A DNA stretch of 64,000 nucleotides from Mycolicibacterium hodleri (GTDB taxonomy: Bacteria; Actinomycetota; Actinomycetes; Mycobacteriales; Mycobacteriaceae): NCBI RefSeq assembly GCF_006439015.1, contig NZ_RCZG01000002.1, positions 1 to 64,000 of the forward strand. The letters run 5' to 3'. Positions within the stretch are counted from its first letter, which is position 1. Every line of letters begins with the position of its first letter. The translations under genes and the position numbers were made by a program. The notes under the pieces were generated by a model that was not told where the DNA came from, did not search any database, and worked only from the letters and a program-made list of their open reading frames with translations. Of the stretch, positions 47,703-55,642 are shown in pieces.

Positions 47703-49100
47703 TCAGGCTTGTGCGAGAAGTGCGTCCAGTTTCTCGTTGACCGTACGGAGGTGATCGGCCAGGGGTTCCATGTCCTCCGGCGTCGGGGTCACCGAGCTGA
47801 TATGGCTCACCACGTTGAGACGGGCTCGGCTCAACCAGGCCGTCATCTCCGCGTCGGCGAACCATCGCGACTGGTTGTCGTGAAACGCCTTCGTCATGGT
47901 CAGCCAGTCGAGCGGGATAGTGGGATGCGGCACGGGTCCGCAGTACGCGTTGCGTTCCCCGTCGTCGGACTTGGTGAGCTCGACGTGCGCGATCACCGCG
48001 GCGCTGAACGCCGGCTGACAGCTACGAACCGGTTGCAGTGTGATCCGTTGTGGGGCAAAGACGTCGACGGGTGGTCGCTTGCCGAGTCCGTCGCCGGTGC
48101 AATCGACGTACAACGCGGCCGGGTCGGTCGTGACGGTTCCCTCGTCGAGGACGATCCGCCCGGGCTCTATCGCGCTGACGTGGCCCATTCGGACGACGTC
48201 GTCGATCAGCCGCAGTTGCGCGAGCTCGGCCTGCGACACGATCGCGCAGCGGTACATCGTCGGCGTGACCGTCTCGTCGATACGTAGCAGGCAGCCCGCC
48301 ACCTCCAAGCGTTCGAAGAGGTCGTCGATGGACTCGGCCTTCATGGCCGCCTTCATCTGCGCGGTGAAGTCGGAGATGACGCGGCCGGCGAACGCCATTC
48401 CCGGCTGGATCGTCGCGCGATCCAGTAACCACGATTCACGGGGCCGGATCCAGGTGAGCCTCTGGGGCGGGATCCCGTGCCGCAGCAACCACAGGCAGCT
48501 GTCGAACGCCGTCTTGCCTGCCCCCACGATGACGTAGCGGTCGCGGGCGGTCTGCTTCGGCAACTCGTTGGGAGGAATGCAGTCGACCCCGGGAGCGACG
48601 GCATAGGAGGGTGGTCGCATCGACGGCACGACGACGTTGAGGTAAGTCGCATCGACGACACGGCGCCGCACGTCAACGTGGACGTCGTGGCCCGCAAGCG
48701 TGCGGATGCGACCGGTCCCATCAACCTCCCCGAGGTATTCGCTCATCGGCAGGTACCTCACCCGGCCGGACGGAAGGAGCTGCTGTCGCATGACCGAGTC
48801 GTAGTAGGAGCAGATCTCGGCTGCGCCCGCCAACTCGTAGAACCCCTGGTTCCAGCCGTCCGCGTCGATCGTGTCGTCGCCGAGGCGTCGCGAGTTGACG
48901 CCGTAGTAGGCCGACGGCTGGTGCAACCGGACGAAGGGATACGCGCTGAGCCAGTGCCCGCCCGGCCGGTCGTTGCGGTCGACGAGCACGACGGTCGCCT
49001 CGGACTCGGCGATCACGGTGTCGACGAAGGCCATGCCCATGGCGCCCGCACCCACCACCAGGTAATCGGCTGCGATCTGATCCGTCGGCATCGGGAACAT
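47703..49100 (-). CDS. FAD/NAD(P)-binding oxidoreductase, paralogue 2
   Basis: 465 residues, closely similar along its whole length to the next gene: shared runs include GAGAMGMAFVDT, GGHWL, PFVRLHQPSAYYGVNSRRLG, VGAGKTA and RIDETV.PTMYRCAI. This is a tandem duplication. Differences cluster in the C-terminal 100 residues, which may set specificity. The substrate is unknown. It is first in the pair. The 240 bases upstream hold no recognisable gene. Confidence 0.8.
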   Translation of the reverse strand: MFPMPTDQIAADYLVVGAGAMGMAFVDTVIAESEATVVLVDRNDRPGGHWLSAYPFVRLHQPSAYYGVNSRRLGDDTIDADGWNQGFYELAGAAEICSYYDSVMRQQLLPSGRVRYLPMSEYLGEVDGTGRIRTLAGHDVHVDVRRRVVDATYLNVVVPSMRPPSYAVAPGVDCIPPNELPKQTARDRYVIVGAGKTAFDSCLWLLRHGIPPQRLTWIRPRESWLLDRATIQPGMAFAGRVISDFTAQMKAAMKAESIDDLFERLEVAGCLLRIDETVTPTMYRCAIVSQAELAQLRLIDDVVRMGHVSAIEPGRIVLDEGTVTTDPAALYVDCTGDGLGKRPPVDVFAPQRITLQPVRSCQPAFSAAVIAHVELTKSDDGERNAYCGPVPHPTIPLDWLTMTKAFHDNQSRWFADAEMTAWLSRARLNVVSHISSVTPTPEDMEPLADHLRTVNEKLDALLAQA

Positions 49101-49343
49101 GCTGCCCTATGAACCAGTCAATGAATGTGACGAATTGGGGTCGGTCGGAATCCGCCGGGGTTCCCGGATTCAGCGATACGCCAATCCCGATAGCCGTTCC
49201 GCCAGGGCGCGGGTGGCCGGTGTGAAGCGACCGGTCAAGGTCAGCAACATGTTTCGCCTGTGCCGGTTCGTACTGCGGCTTCCGCCCGTGGTCGAAATGA
49301 GCCGCGACGAGTTGGTCGACCGGCTGGGGCCCACCATTCACCG
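49101..49343. other. Non-coding or decayed stretch with no recognised feature
   Basis: This region lies between the flavoprotein start and an HNH-family remnant. Open frames here have no recognisable homology. It probably contains the promoter of the flavoprotein operon and decayed DNA. Confidence 0.4.
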
Positions 49344-49601
49344 CTACGCGACTTCGGACTCGGGTTCGGTTGCGGCGCGGTTGAGGTCGCGTTCGTGGTG
49401 GATGCGGCGGGCGCGGTCCTCGGCGCGGGTGCTCTTGCGTCGTGGCATCCTCAGTCCGCTGGGGTGTGCGGTTGATACCGGGCCGGTCGTGGTGACGGGT
49501 GCGGTGGGTTGGCTGAGTTCGGGTAACAGCAACCGACTCCCGGGGGTGGTGTGGTAGGTCTGCCCGTCGGGCGCAATCCAGTCGACCGTGCCGTCCGTCA
49601 A
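49344..49601 (-). pseudogene. Remnant of a DUF222/HNH endonuclease (13E12-repeat family)
   Basis: About 85 residues resembling the extreme C-terminus of mycobacterial 13E12/DUF222 HNH proteins: LTDGTVDWIAPDGQTYHTTPGSRLLLPEL, a Pro/Thr linker, then MPRRKSTRAEDRARRIHHERDLN. The DUF222 domain and the HNH nuclease motif are missing; upstream the frame stays open for only about 15 more codons of unrelated sequence. I take it as a decayed fragment of a repeated, mobile gene family. Confidence 0.7.
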
Positions 49602-49692
49602 TCGTGGAAGGTATAGCCCCCAATACAGGCCCTGACCTGGGAGGGGACTTAAACGTCATCGTGTCGCACATCTCGGAGGGAGGACAGCCCTC

Positions 49693-49716
49693 GTTTTACC
49701 GAGCACGACGTGGGAA
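49693..49716 (+). promoter_or_regulatory. Possible SigF-type promoter of the ANTAR gene
   Basis: GTTT (49693-49696), 15 bp, then GGGAA (49712-49716) differs by one base from the mycobacterial SigF pattern GTTT-N15-17-GGGTA. It ends 11 bases before ATG 49728. Confidence 0.4.
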
Positions 49717-49727
49717 TCTGACTATCA

Positions 49728-50051
49728 ATGGCCGAGACCCCGCCGCACAGTAATGGCATGCCGCACTACTCCCACGACCAGGTCGACGCAATCGTCGCCA
49801 ACCGGGCCGCGATCGAGCAGGCCAAGGGCATCCTGATGTTCGTCCACGCCATCGACGGCGTCGCCGCCTTTCACCTCCTAAGGTCGCAGTCTCGAACCAG
49901 TCGGATCAAGCTCCGTCTGCTCGCCGAGCAATTCATCAACGACGTCTCGGCACTCACCTTCGACGAACGGCTCGACCTGGAGACGGCGTGCTCCCATCTG
50001 CTGCTCACCGCGCATGAGCGGGTACGCCGTGGTCCCGAGAGTTACCGATAG
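49728..50051 (+). CDS. ANTAR domain-only protein
   Basis: 107 residues. The core is an ANTAR domain (VDAIVANRAAIEQAKGILMFVHAIDGVAAFHLLRSQSRTSRIKLRLLAEQF), with no GAF or receiver domain attached. ANTAR domains bind RNA hairpin pairs and prevent termination, normally under control of a partner domain; here a separate sensor may supply it. A candidate SigF promoter lies just upstream. A GAF-ANTAR protein is also encoded at the left end of the window. Confidence 0.8.
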   Translation: MAETPPHSNGMPHYSHDQVDAIVANRAAIEQAKGILMFVHAIDGVAAFHLLRSQSRTSRIKLRLLAEQFINDVSALTFDERLDLETACSHLLLTAHERVRRGPESYR

Positions 50052-50130
50052 GGATGTGTCGCGACAGAAGCCCGTCTCGGGGTCCAAAGTCTCTACCATC
50101 CGGGAACATGTCTGCAGCACTGTCCGAGGC

Positions 50131-50454
50131 ATGACGGAAACAGCTGAATCCACTGCCGAACCGACCACCGTGACGGGCCAACGCCGGGTCGACGACCGAC
50201 ATGATCGGCCTGGTCGGTTGAGCCACCACGTGTTGGCCTGGGTGGGCATCACCGCCGGTGTCTTGTTCATCGTGGTGGTGATCTTCTTCTCGGGGTTCTT
50301 CTTGGGCCGATCCTCGGGCGGGCACCGAAGCTACGACGGCGAACGTGACGGTTCCGGTCAGATGGGACCGGGCGGGATGATGGGACCGGGCTACACGGGG
50401 CCGGGCGGGATGATGGGACCGAACCAGTCGCCAACCAACACGCCACCCCGCTGA
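50131..50454 (+). CDS. Single-pass membrane protein with Gly/Met-rich tail
   Basis: 107 residues: a polar N-terminus, one strong membrane helix (HHVLAWVGITAGVLFIVVVIFFSGFFLG), and a Gly/Met/Pro-rich tail with a duplicated GPGGMMGPG motif. Orientation by charge puts the tail outside the cytoplasm. Met-rich repeats can bind copper(I), but this is only a suggestion. ATG 50131 was chosen because it begins just before the polar N-terminus and has CGAGG upstream. Confidence 0.6.
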   Translation: MTETAESTAEPTTVTGQRRVDDRHDRPGRLSHHVLAWVGITAGVLFIVVVIFFSGFFLGRSSGGHRSYDGERDGSGQMGPGGMMGPGYTGPGGMMGPNQSPTNTPPR

Positions 50455-50546
50455 CTATTGGAGGGCGCGAGTTCACCTGGAACTCCGGGAATGCGGGCGC
50501 GAGCCCAACGGTCGACCAAGCAGCAAACCTGTCTGTCGAGGTTTTG

Positions 50547-50552
50547 TAATGT
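50547..50552 (+). promoter_or_regulatory. -10 element TAATGT of the cation transporter gene, predicted leaderless
   Basis: TAATGT ends 6 bases before ATG 50559. Confidence 0.5.
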
Positions 50553-50558
50553 GATGGA

Positions 50559-51227
50559 ATGACGACCGCGACCCCGCAGCGCAAGCTAGTTCTTGCACGC
50601 CGCATTCGATGGTTCGTCGCGACGACGATTACCTACAACATCATCGAGGCGGTCGTCGCGATCTCAGCGGGGACGGTGGCCGACTCGACGGCGCTCATCG
50701 GATTCGGTCTGGATTCGGTGATTGAGGTTGCGTCGGCGGCTGCGGTGGCGTGGCAGTTCGCCGGTCGCGATCCCGAATCACGTGAAAAGGTCGCGCTACG
50801 CATCATCGCGTTTTCGTTTTTCGGACTCGCCATCTACGTGACGGTCGAGGCGATTCGGTCGCTGCTCGGTGCGAGCGAGGCACGACACTCGACAGTTGGA
50901 ATCGTCTTGGCGGCAGTCAGTTTGGCGGTCATGCCGGTCCTGTCGTATGCGCAACGTCGAGCCGGTCGCGAACTTGGCTCACTTTCAGCGGTAGCGGACT
51001 CAAGACAAACTCTGCTATGTACCTACCTGTCAGCGGTGTTGCTCGTCGGCCTGGTGCTCAACAGCCTGTTCGGCTGGGCATGGGCCGACCCAATCGCCGG
51101 TCTGGTGATCGCGGCGCTAGCCGTCAAAGAGGGCCTTGACGCATGGAAGGGCGACACGTGCTGTGCACCTTTCAACGCCGCTACGACCAACCCATCCGAC
51201 GACGATTGCGACAGCTGCGACCACTGA
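50559..51227 (+). CDS. Cation diffusion facilitator-type transporter with Cys-rich tail
   Basis: 222 residues and about six membrane helices. CDF-like metal-site segments are STALIGFGLDSVIEVASAA, SAVADSRQTLLCTYLSAV and WADPIAGLVIAALAVKEGLDAW. There is no cytoplasmic CDF domain. The tail is a short Cys/Asp/His-rich peptide (DTCCAPF, then DDDCDSCDH) that could bind Zn, Cd or similar ions. This suggests efflux of a soft metal. A leaderless promoter is predicted. Confidence 0.75.
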   Translation: MTTATPQRKLVLARRIRWFVATTITYNIIEAVVAISAGTVADSTALIGFGLDSVIEVASAAAVAWQFAGRDPESREKVALRIIAFSFFGLAIYVTVEAIRSLLGASEARHSTVGIVLAAVSLAVMPVLSYAQRRAGRELGSLSAVADSRQTLLCTYLSAVLLVGLVLNSLFGWAWADPIAGLVIAALAVKEGLDAWKGDTCCAPFNAATTNPSDDDCDSCDH

Positions 51228-51492
51228 TTCCGATAGCGGCCTCGGCCTTCGTGTAGCCGCCGCTGCAAGTTGAGTCAGCGCTATCCGAGAAGCCGCTGCT
51301 GCTCGTGCCGGTCGGAGGGCAGCGTTTCAAAGAGCTGCTCCTCCTGCACTAAACGAGCGCGGCAGCTGCCGCGCGGCCCGACGCTGTCAGCGTAGTCGGC
51401 GGGCGGCTCTCCGTCGGCCTCCCGGCGGCGTCGACATACGTCCAGCGTTTGTGCTCAAGGTTGGGAGAGGAACATCCGGGGCATACAAGACC

Positions 51493-52063
<571 letters not shown>

Positions 52064-52066
52064 CGA

Positions 52067-52082
52067 TCGAACATACTTTCGA
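52067..52082. promoter_or_regulatory. LexA (SOS) box-like site
   Basis: TCGAAC-ATAC-TTTCGA matches the mycobacterial SOS box TCGAAC-N4-GTTCGA at 11 of 12 fixed positions. LexA boxes are known upstream of many 13E12/DUF222 genes. No intact target gene starts beside it here, so it may be an orphan left by decay. Confidence 0.5.
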
Positions 52083-52207
52083 ATTTGCCGGCTTCAGGCG
52101 GCCGCTGAAACGGCTCCAAGCCAACCTGTGGATGAACCACCGACTGTGCACAACCCCACCACCAAGAGCCGAAAACGTCAGCGCCACATGCTAAGCGAGG
52201 GGTCCGC

Positions 52208-52900
52208 TCAGGCCTCGATTTCGCCGGCGATACCGCGTTCGATACCTGCCCGCGTGACCGCGGGCAATACGATCAGCCCGTTCAGCTCGCGCTGCGCCTT
52301 CGAATAGGCGTTCCGGCGCTCGTCGGCGGTGGCCGCATCGTCCGCCGCCACCCGCAGTAGGCGCTGCGCGCGCTCCAACCGCTCCTGCGCCTCGGTCGAG
52401 AAGTCGCTGCGTCGCCGCCGGACCGCCTCGGCCTCTGCAACGTCGAACGCCGTGACGTAAGCGTGGACGGCGTCGCGGTAGTCGAGCTGGCCGTCTCGGT
52501 CGCGTGCGAGTTCGTCGACGCTGGCGGGGCGCAATAGATCGGCGCGGCTGCGCGCCCGGTGGAACTCGGCGGTGAGTGGTTCGCGCATGTCGGTCATCAG
52601 CGGGAAGTCCAGCAGGTTCGCGACGTCCAACTCGTAGTCAAGCCACCGGGCGTCCGTGCTGTCGTGGCGCTGCATCACCCTGGTGAGCTCGCGGCGCGCT
52701 GCCGCTTCGTCGATCTTTCCGCGCCCCGACGCCTCCGCGACGGCGACCTTGGTCTGCTGCTTGATCCGGTAACGTTCGAGACGTCGTTCGGCGCGCCGCT
52801 CATTCGCTGCGCTGACGGCCCTGACGCCACCGCCGATCACCCCGCCAAGGGGAAAGATCAGCCACCAGAAGTTGCCGGCGAAGTGCAACACTGAGTCCAC
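52208..52900 (-). CDS. Hypothetical protein with N-terminal membrane helix and coiled coil
   Basis: 230 residues. The first ~30 residues form a membrane segment (FAGNFWWLIFPLGGVIGGGV). The rest is charged and helical (ERRAERRLERYRIKQQTKVAVAEA, and AEAVRRRRSDFSTEAQERLERAQRLLRVAADDA), predicting coiled coils in the cytoplasm. I do not recognise the family. The start is GTG 52898-52900. It is alone on its strand; the next gene to the right is a decayed one. Confidence 0.65.
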   Translation of the reverse strand: MDSVLHFAGNFWWLIFPLGGVIGGGVRAVSAANERRAERRLERYRIKQQTKVAVAEASGRGKIDEAAARRELTRVMQRHDSTDARWLDYELDVANLLDFPLMTDMREPLTAEFHRARSRADLLRPASVDELARDRDGQLDYRDAVHAYVTAFDVAEAEAVRRRRSDFSTEAQERLERAQRLLRVAADDAATADERRNAYSKAQRELNGLIVLPAVTRAGIERGIAGEIEA

Positions 52901-52931
52901 CCATCCCAGGATGCCATCAACGTCGGCGCAC

Positions 52932-53132
52932 CTACGGCGCGAGGCGCTTCAGCGCTGCGCGAAAGCCCGGGTTCGGATCCGCATCGGTCAACGTGGCCAG
53001 CGCCTTCGAGCTGCGATTGGCGAGTGCAACTAGATCGCGGGCCCGCAGACCAGGCCAGCCGTGCAGCAGCCGCCGCCAAGCGGCGGGGACCGCCGACGCA
53101 CCGTACACCGCGCCGAGCAGGCCGCCGACTGC
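52932..53132 (-). pseudogene. ADP-ribosylglycohydrolase, C-terminal remnant
   Basis: The minus-strand frame ending at TAG 52932-52934 encodes about 66 residues typical of the C-terminus of actinobacterial ADP-ribosylglycohydrolases: GGLLGAVYGASAVPAAWRRL, HGWPGLRARDLVALANR, and a final AALKRLAP. Nothing upstream in this frame belongs to the family, so the catalytic Asp-rich portion is lost. The break coincides within a few bases with that of the divergent NUDIX remnant. Confidence 0.65.
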
Positions 53133-53134
53133 CC

Positions 53135-53389
53135 TACGGTCACGGCGGCATCGTCACCCGCGCCGTCGATGATTTGCGTCCCCGATACGCCACTCTGCCG
53201 GATCCCGATGGCTTGCTCGGCTCCGAGTTCACGTTGCGACAGCTGCGCCTGGCCCACGAGGCCGTCGCGGGAGAGGCGTTGCAGAGGGACTGGTTTCGTC
53301 GCGCCATGGAGCCGCGACTCGAGGCCACTGGACGTTCGGTGGCGGTGGGTCGGGGCCGACCGGCCGCGCTGTTCCGGCGCAAGGCCTAG
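53135..53389 (+). pseudogene. NUDIX/NrtR-like regulator, C-terminal winged-helix remnant
   Basis: The plus-strand frame from about 53135 to TAG 53389 encodes about 84 residues matching the DNA-binding C-terminus of NrtR-type NUDIX proteins: HGGIVTRAVDDLRPRY, SEFTLRQLRLAHEAVAGEAL, RDWFRRAMEPRL, GRGRPAALFRRKA. The NUDIX domain and start codon are missing. The stop shares CTAG with the accD3 stop. It was formerly divergent from the ADP-ribosylglycohydrolase gene. Confidence 0.65.
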
Positions 53390-54870
53390 GCGCCCGGCAG
53401 GCCGATCCCGCGGTAGTGCCGTAGCCGCGTCGCCAGTCGCTCCTCGGCCGTCATCGACCGGAGCGCGTGCAGCTCGGTCGCGATGGTGGCCGAGAGTCGC
53501 TGAGTGAAGTCCATCGGTGTGTCGGCGGCATCGACGTGCTCTGGAACGATCGCATCGACGATCCCGTTGCGCAACAGATCAGCCGACCGAATGCCTTGTG
53601 CCGCAGCAAGTTCGGGAGCATGGTCGACGTCTCTGAAGACGATGGCGCTGGCACCTTCCGGCGGCAGCGGCGCCAACCAGCCGTGCAGGGCGGCCAGCAC
53701 GCGGTCGGCGGGCACCATCGCCAGCGCCGGTCCGCCGCTGCCCTGCCCCAGAAGGACCGACACCGTCGGGGTGTCCAACGTGACGAGTTGCGCGAGACAC
53801 CTGGCGATCTCGCTGGCGAGCCCGCCCTCCTCGGCCTCGGCCGACAGCGCTGGGCCCGGGGTGTCGATGACGAGGACCAACGGCAGCCGCAACCCAGCGG
53901 CCAATGCCATCCCGCGGCGCGCTTCACGCAGCGCTTGCGGGCCTGCCAGCCCGCCGCCGACGCCGCGCTGCTGCCCGACGACGACTGCGGGCTGCCCTCC
54001 GAATCTGGCCAGCGCCAGGAGTGTGGTGGCCGCCTCGCCATGCCCTCCGGTTCCGGAGAGAAGCACCCGCTCCGTAGTCCCGTGCCGCAGGAGGTAGCCG
54101 ATGCCGGGACGGTCGGGTCGACGGGAGGCCTCCACCGAATCCCAGGCTGGTACGTCTGCGATGGGCTCCGCATCGGGTGCTCGGGGTGGAGGGTCGGGTT
54201 GATCGGACAGCACCGTGAGTGCGCGGTCCAACGTCGAGCGGAGCAGTTCGACGGGGACCACGCCATCGATGACGCCGTGCCGGTGCAGGTTCTCGGCGGT
54301 CTGGATGCCGGTGGGAAACGGTTCGCCGTACAGGTGCTCGTACACCCGCGGCCCGAGGAAGCCGATCAGGGCGCCGGGTTCGGCTGCGGTGATATGGCCC
54401 AGCGAGCCCCACGACGCGAACACCCCGCCCGTCGTCGGATGTCGCAGGTAGACGAGATAGGGGAGGTGCGCCTGCTTGTGCAACTCGACGGCGGCGGCGA
54501 TCTTGACCATTTGCAGGAAGGCGACGGTGCCCTCCTGCATCCTGGTGCCGCCCGAACTCGGCGACGCCACCAGCGGGAGTCGCTCTGCGGTCGCCCGTTC
54601 CACCGCCGCGGTGATCCGCTCGGCGGCGGCCACACCGATCGACCCGGCGAGGAAGTCGAATTCGCTCGCAACCACCGCCACCCGGCGACCGAAGACGGTC
54701 CCCTCGCCGGTCAAGACCGATTCGTCGAGCCCGGTGGCAGCCCTGGCCCGAGCCAATTCCCCGCGGTACTGCTCGTCTGCGCCGACGTCGAGCGCGGCCT
54801 CGTCCCAGCTGAGAAACGACCCCTCGTCGAGGACGGCGTCGCGCAGCGCAACGGCGCTGATCCGGCTCAC
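53386..54870 (-). CDS. accD3: Acyl-CoA carboxylase carboxyltransferase AccD3
   Basis: 494 residues. It contains both crotonase-like halves of the carboxyltransferase: the N-half with SPSSGGTRMQEGTVAFLQMVKIAAAV, GHITAAEPGALIGFLGPRVYE, and the C-half with LVLVIDTPGPALSAEAEEGGLASEIARCLAQL and LGQGSGGPALAMVPADRVLA. It resembles the fused AccD/AccA type and should transfer CO2 to an acyl-CoA. GTG 54868-54870 lies 6 bases after a TAGCCT -10, so a leaderless mRNA is predicted. It diverges from echA6. Confidence 0.92.
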   Translation of the reverse strand: MSRISAVALRDAVLDEGSFLSWDEAALDVGADEQYRGELARARAATGLDESVLTGEGTVFGRRVAVVASEFDFLAGSIGVAAAERITAAVERATAERLPLVASPSSGGTRMQEGTVAFLQMVKIAAAVELHKQAHLPYLVYLRHPTTGGVFASWGSLGHITAAEPGALIGFLGPRVYEHLYGEPFPTGIQTAENLHRHGVIDGVVPVELLRSTLDRALTVLSDQPDPPPRAPDAEPIADVPAWDSVEASRRPDRPGIGYLLRHGTTERVLLSGTGGHGEAATTLLALARFGGQPAVVVGQQRGVGGGLAGPQALREARRGMALAAGLRLPLVLVIDTPGPALSAEAEEGGLASEIARCLAQLVTLDTPTVSVLLGQGSGGPALAMVPADRVLAALHGWLAPLPPEGASAIVFRDVDHAPELAAAQGIRSADLLRNGIVDAIVPEHVDAADTPMDFTQRLSATIATELHALRSMTAEERLATRLRHYRGIGLPGA

Positions 54871-54876
54871 GGAGCA

Positions 54877-54882
54877 AGGCTA
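54877..54882 (-). promoter_or_regulatory. -10 element TAGCCT of accD3, predicted leaderless
   Basis: On the minus strand TAGCCT ends 6 bases before GTG 54870. It forms the left part of a dyad (CTATCG at 54880-54885, CGATAG at 54893-54898) shared with the echA6 promoter. Confidence 0.5.
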
Positions 54883-54895
54883 TCGGGCGGGTCGA

Positions 54896-54901
54896 TAGGC
54901 T
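54896..54901 (+). promoter_or_regulatory. -10 element TAGGCT of echA6, predicted leaderless
   Basis: TAGGCT ends 6 bases before ATG 54908. The accD3 -10 on the other strand begins only 13 bp to the left, so the two promoters physically overlap. Confidence 0.5.
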
Positions 54902-54907
54902 GACCCC

Positions 54908-55642
54908 ATGATTGGAGTTAGCCGAGACGGCGCCGTGTTGACCTTGGAGATGCAGCGTCCCGAGCGGCGCAATGCTCTGAACAATGAGTTGGTCGACGGA
55001 CTTCGTGAGGCGATCGAGAAGGCCGCCGGTGAGGACGTCCGGGCGGTCGTACTGACCGGCCAGGGTGATGTCTTCAGTTCTGGCGCGGATCTCTCCGGCG
55101 GTCAAGGCATCGCCGACCAACTGCCCGACAAGGCGAGAGCGCTCAATATCGCCATCGACCAGGCCCCCTTCCCCGTCATCGGCGCGATCAACGGACCGGC
55201 GATCGGTGCCGGGGTGATCCTGTCGATGATCTGCGACCTGCGTGTCGTCGCCCCCGAGGCGTACTTCCAATTTCCCGTGGCCAAATACGGCATCGCGCTC
55301 GACAACTGGAGCATTCGCCGGCTGACCTCGCTCGTCGGGGCGGGCCGAGCCCGCGGAATGTTGATTGCCGCCGAGCGATTGTCCGTTGACGACGCACTGC
55401 TGACGGGGATGGCCAACCGCATCGGGACGCTCGCCGACGCACAGGCCTGGGCGGCCGAGATCGCCGGGTTCGCGCCGCTGGCGTTGCAGCACGCCAAGCG
55501 GGTGTTGAACGACGACGGTGCCTACGAGGATGCGTGGCCGGCCCACCGGGAGCTCTTCGACAAGGCTTGGTCCAGCAACGACATCATCGAGGCGCAGGTC
55601 GCGCGCATCGAGAAGCGCCCCGCCAAGTTCCAGGGCGCCTAG
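54908..55642 (+). CDS. echA6: Enoyl-CoA hydratase-like protein EchA6
   Basis: 244 residues with the crotonase fold: oxyanion-hole segments FSSGADLS and [20 protein letters not shown]. The usual catalytic Glu in the (Q)PEI segment is absent ([12 protein letters not shown]), as known for EchA6, which is reported to bind and shuttle long-chain acyl-CoA to mycolate synthesis rather than hydrate it. The next gene starts immediately after its stop, with no gap, so they are co-translated. Confidence 0.92.
   Translation: MIGVSRDGAVLTLEMQRPERRNALNNELVDGLREAIEKAAGEDVRAVVLTGQGDVFSSGADLSGGQGIADQLPDKARALNIAIDQAPFPVIGAINGPAIGAGVILSMICDLRVVAPEAYFQFPVAKYGIALDNWSIRRLTSLVGAGRARGMLIAAERLSVDDALLTGMANRIGTLADAQAWAAEIAGFAPLALQHAKRVLNDDGAYEDAWPAHRELFDKAWSSNDIIEAQVARIEKRPAKFQGA

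Noticed and set aside
48721..49671. A 316-codon minus-strand frame upstream of paralogue 2
   Set aside because: It crosses the start of the flavoprotein in another frame and has His/Pro/Arg-rich composition; only the short DUF222-type tail in a different frame is recognisable.
52084..52207. Words such as CTGTGGATGAA and TGTGCACAAC as DnaA boxes or a replication origin
   Set aside because: They match the DnaA box poorly, are only two, and no replication gene is nearby.
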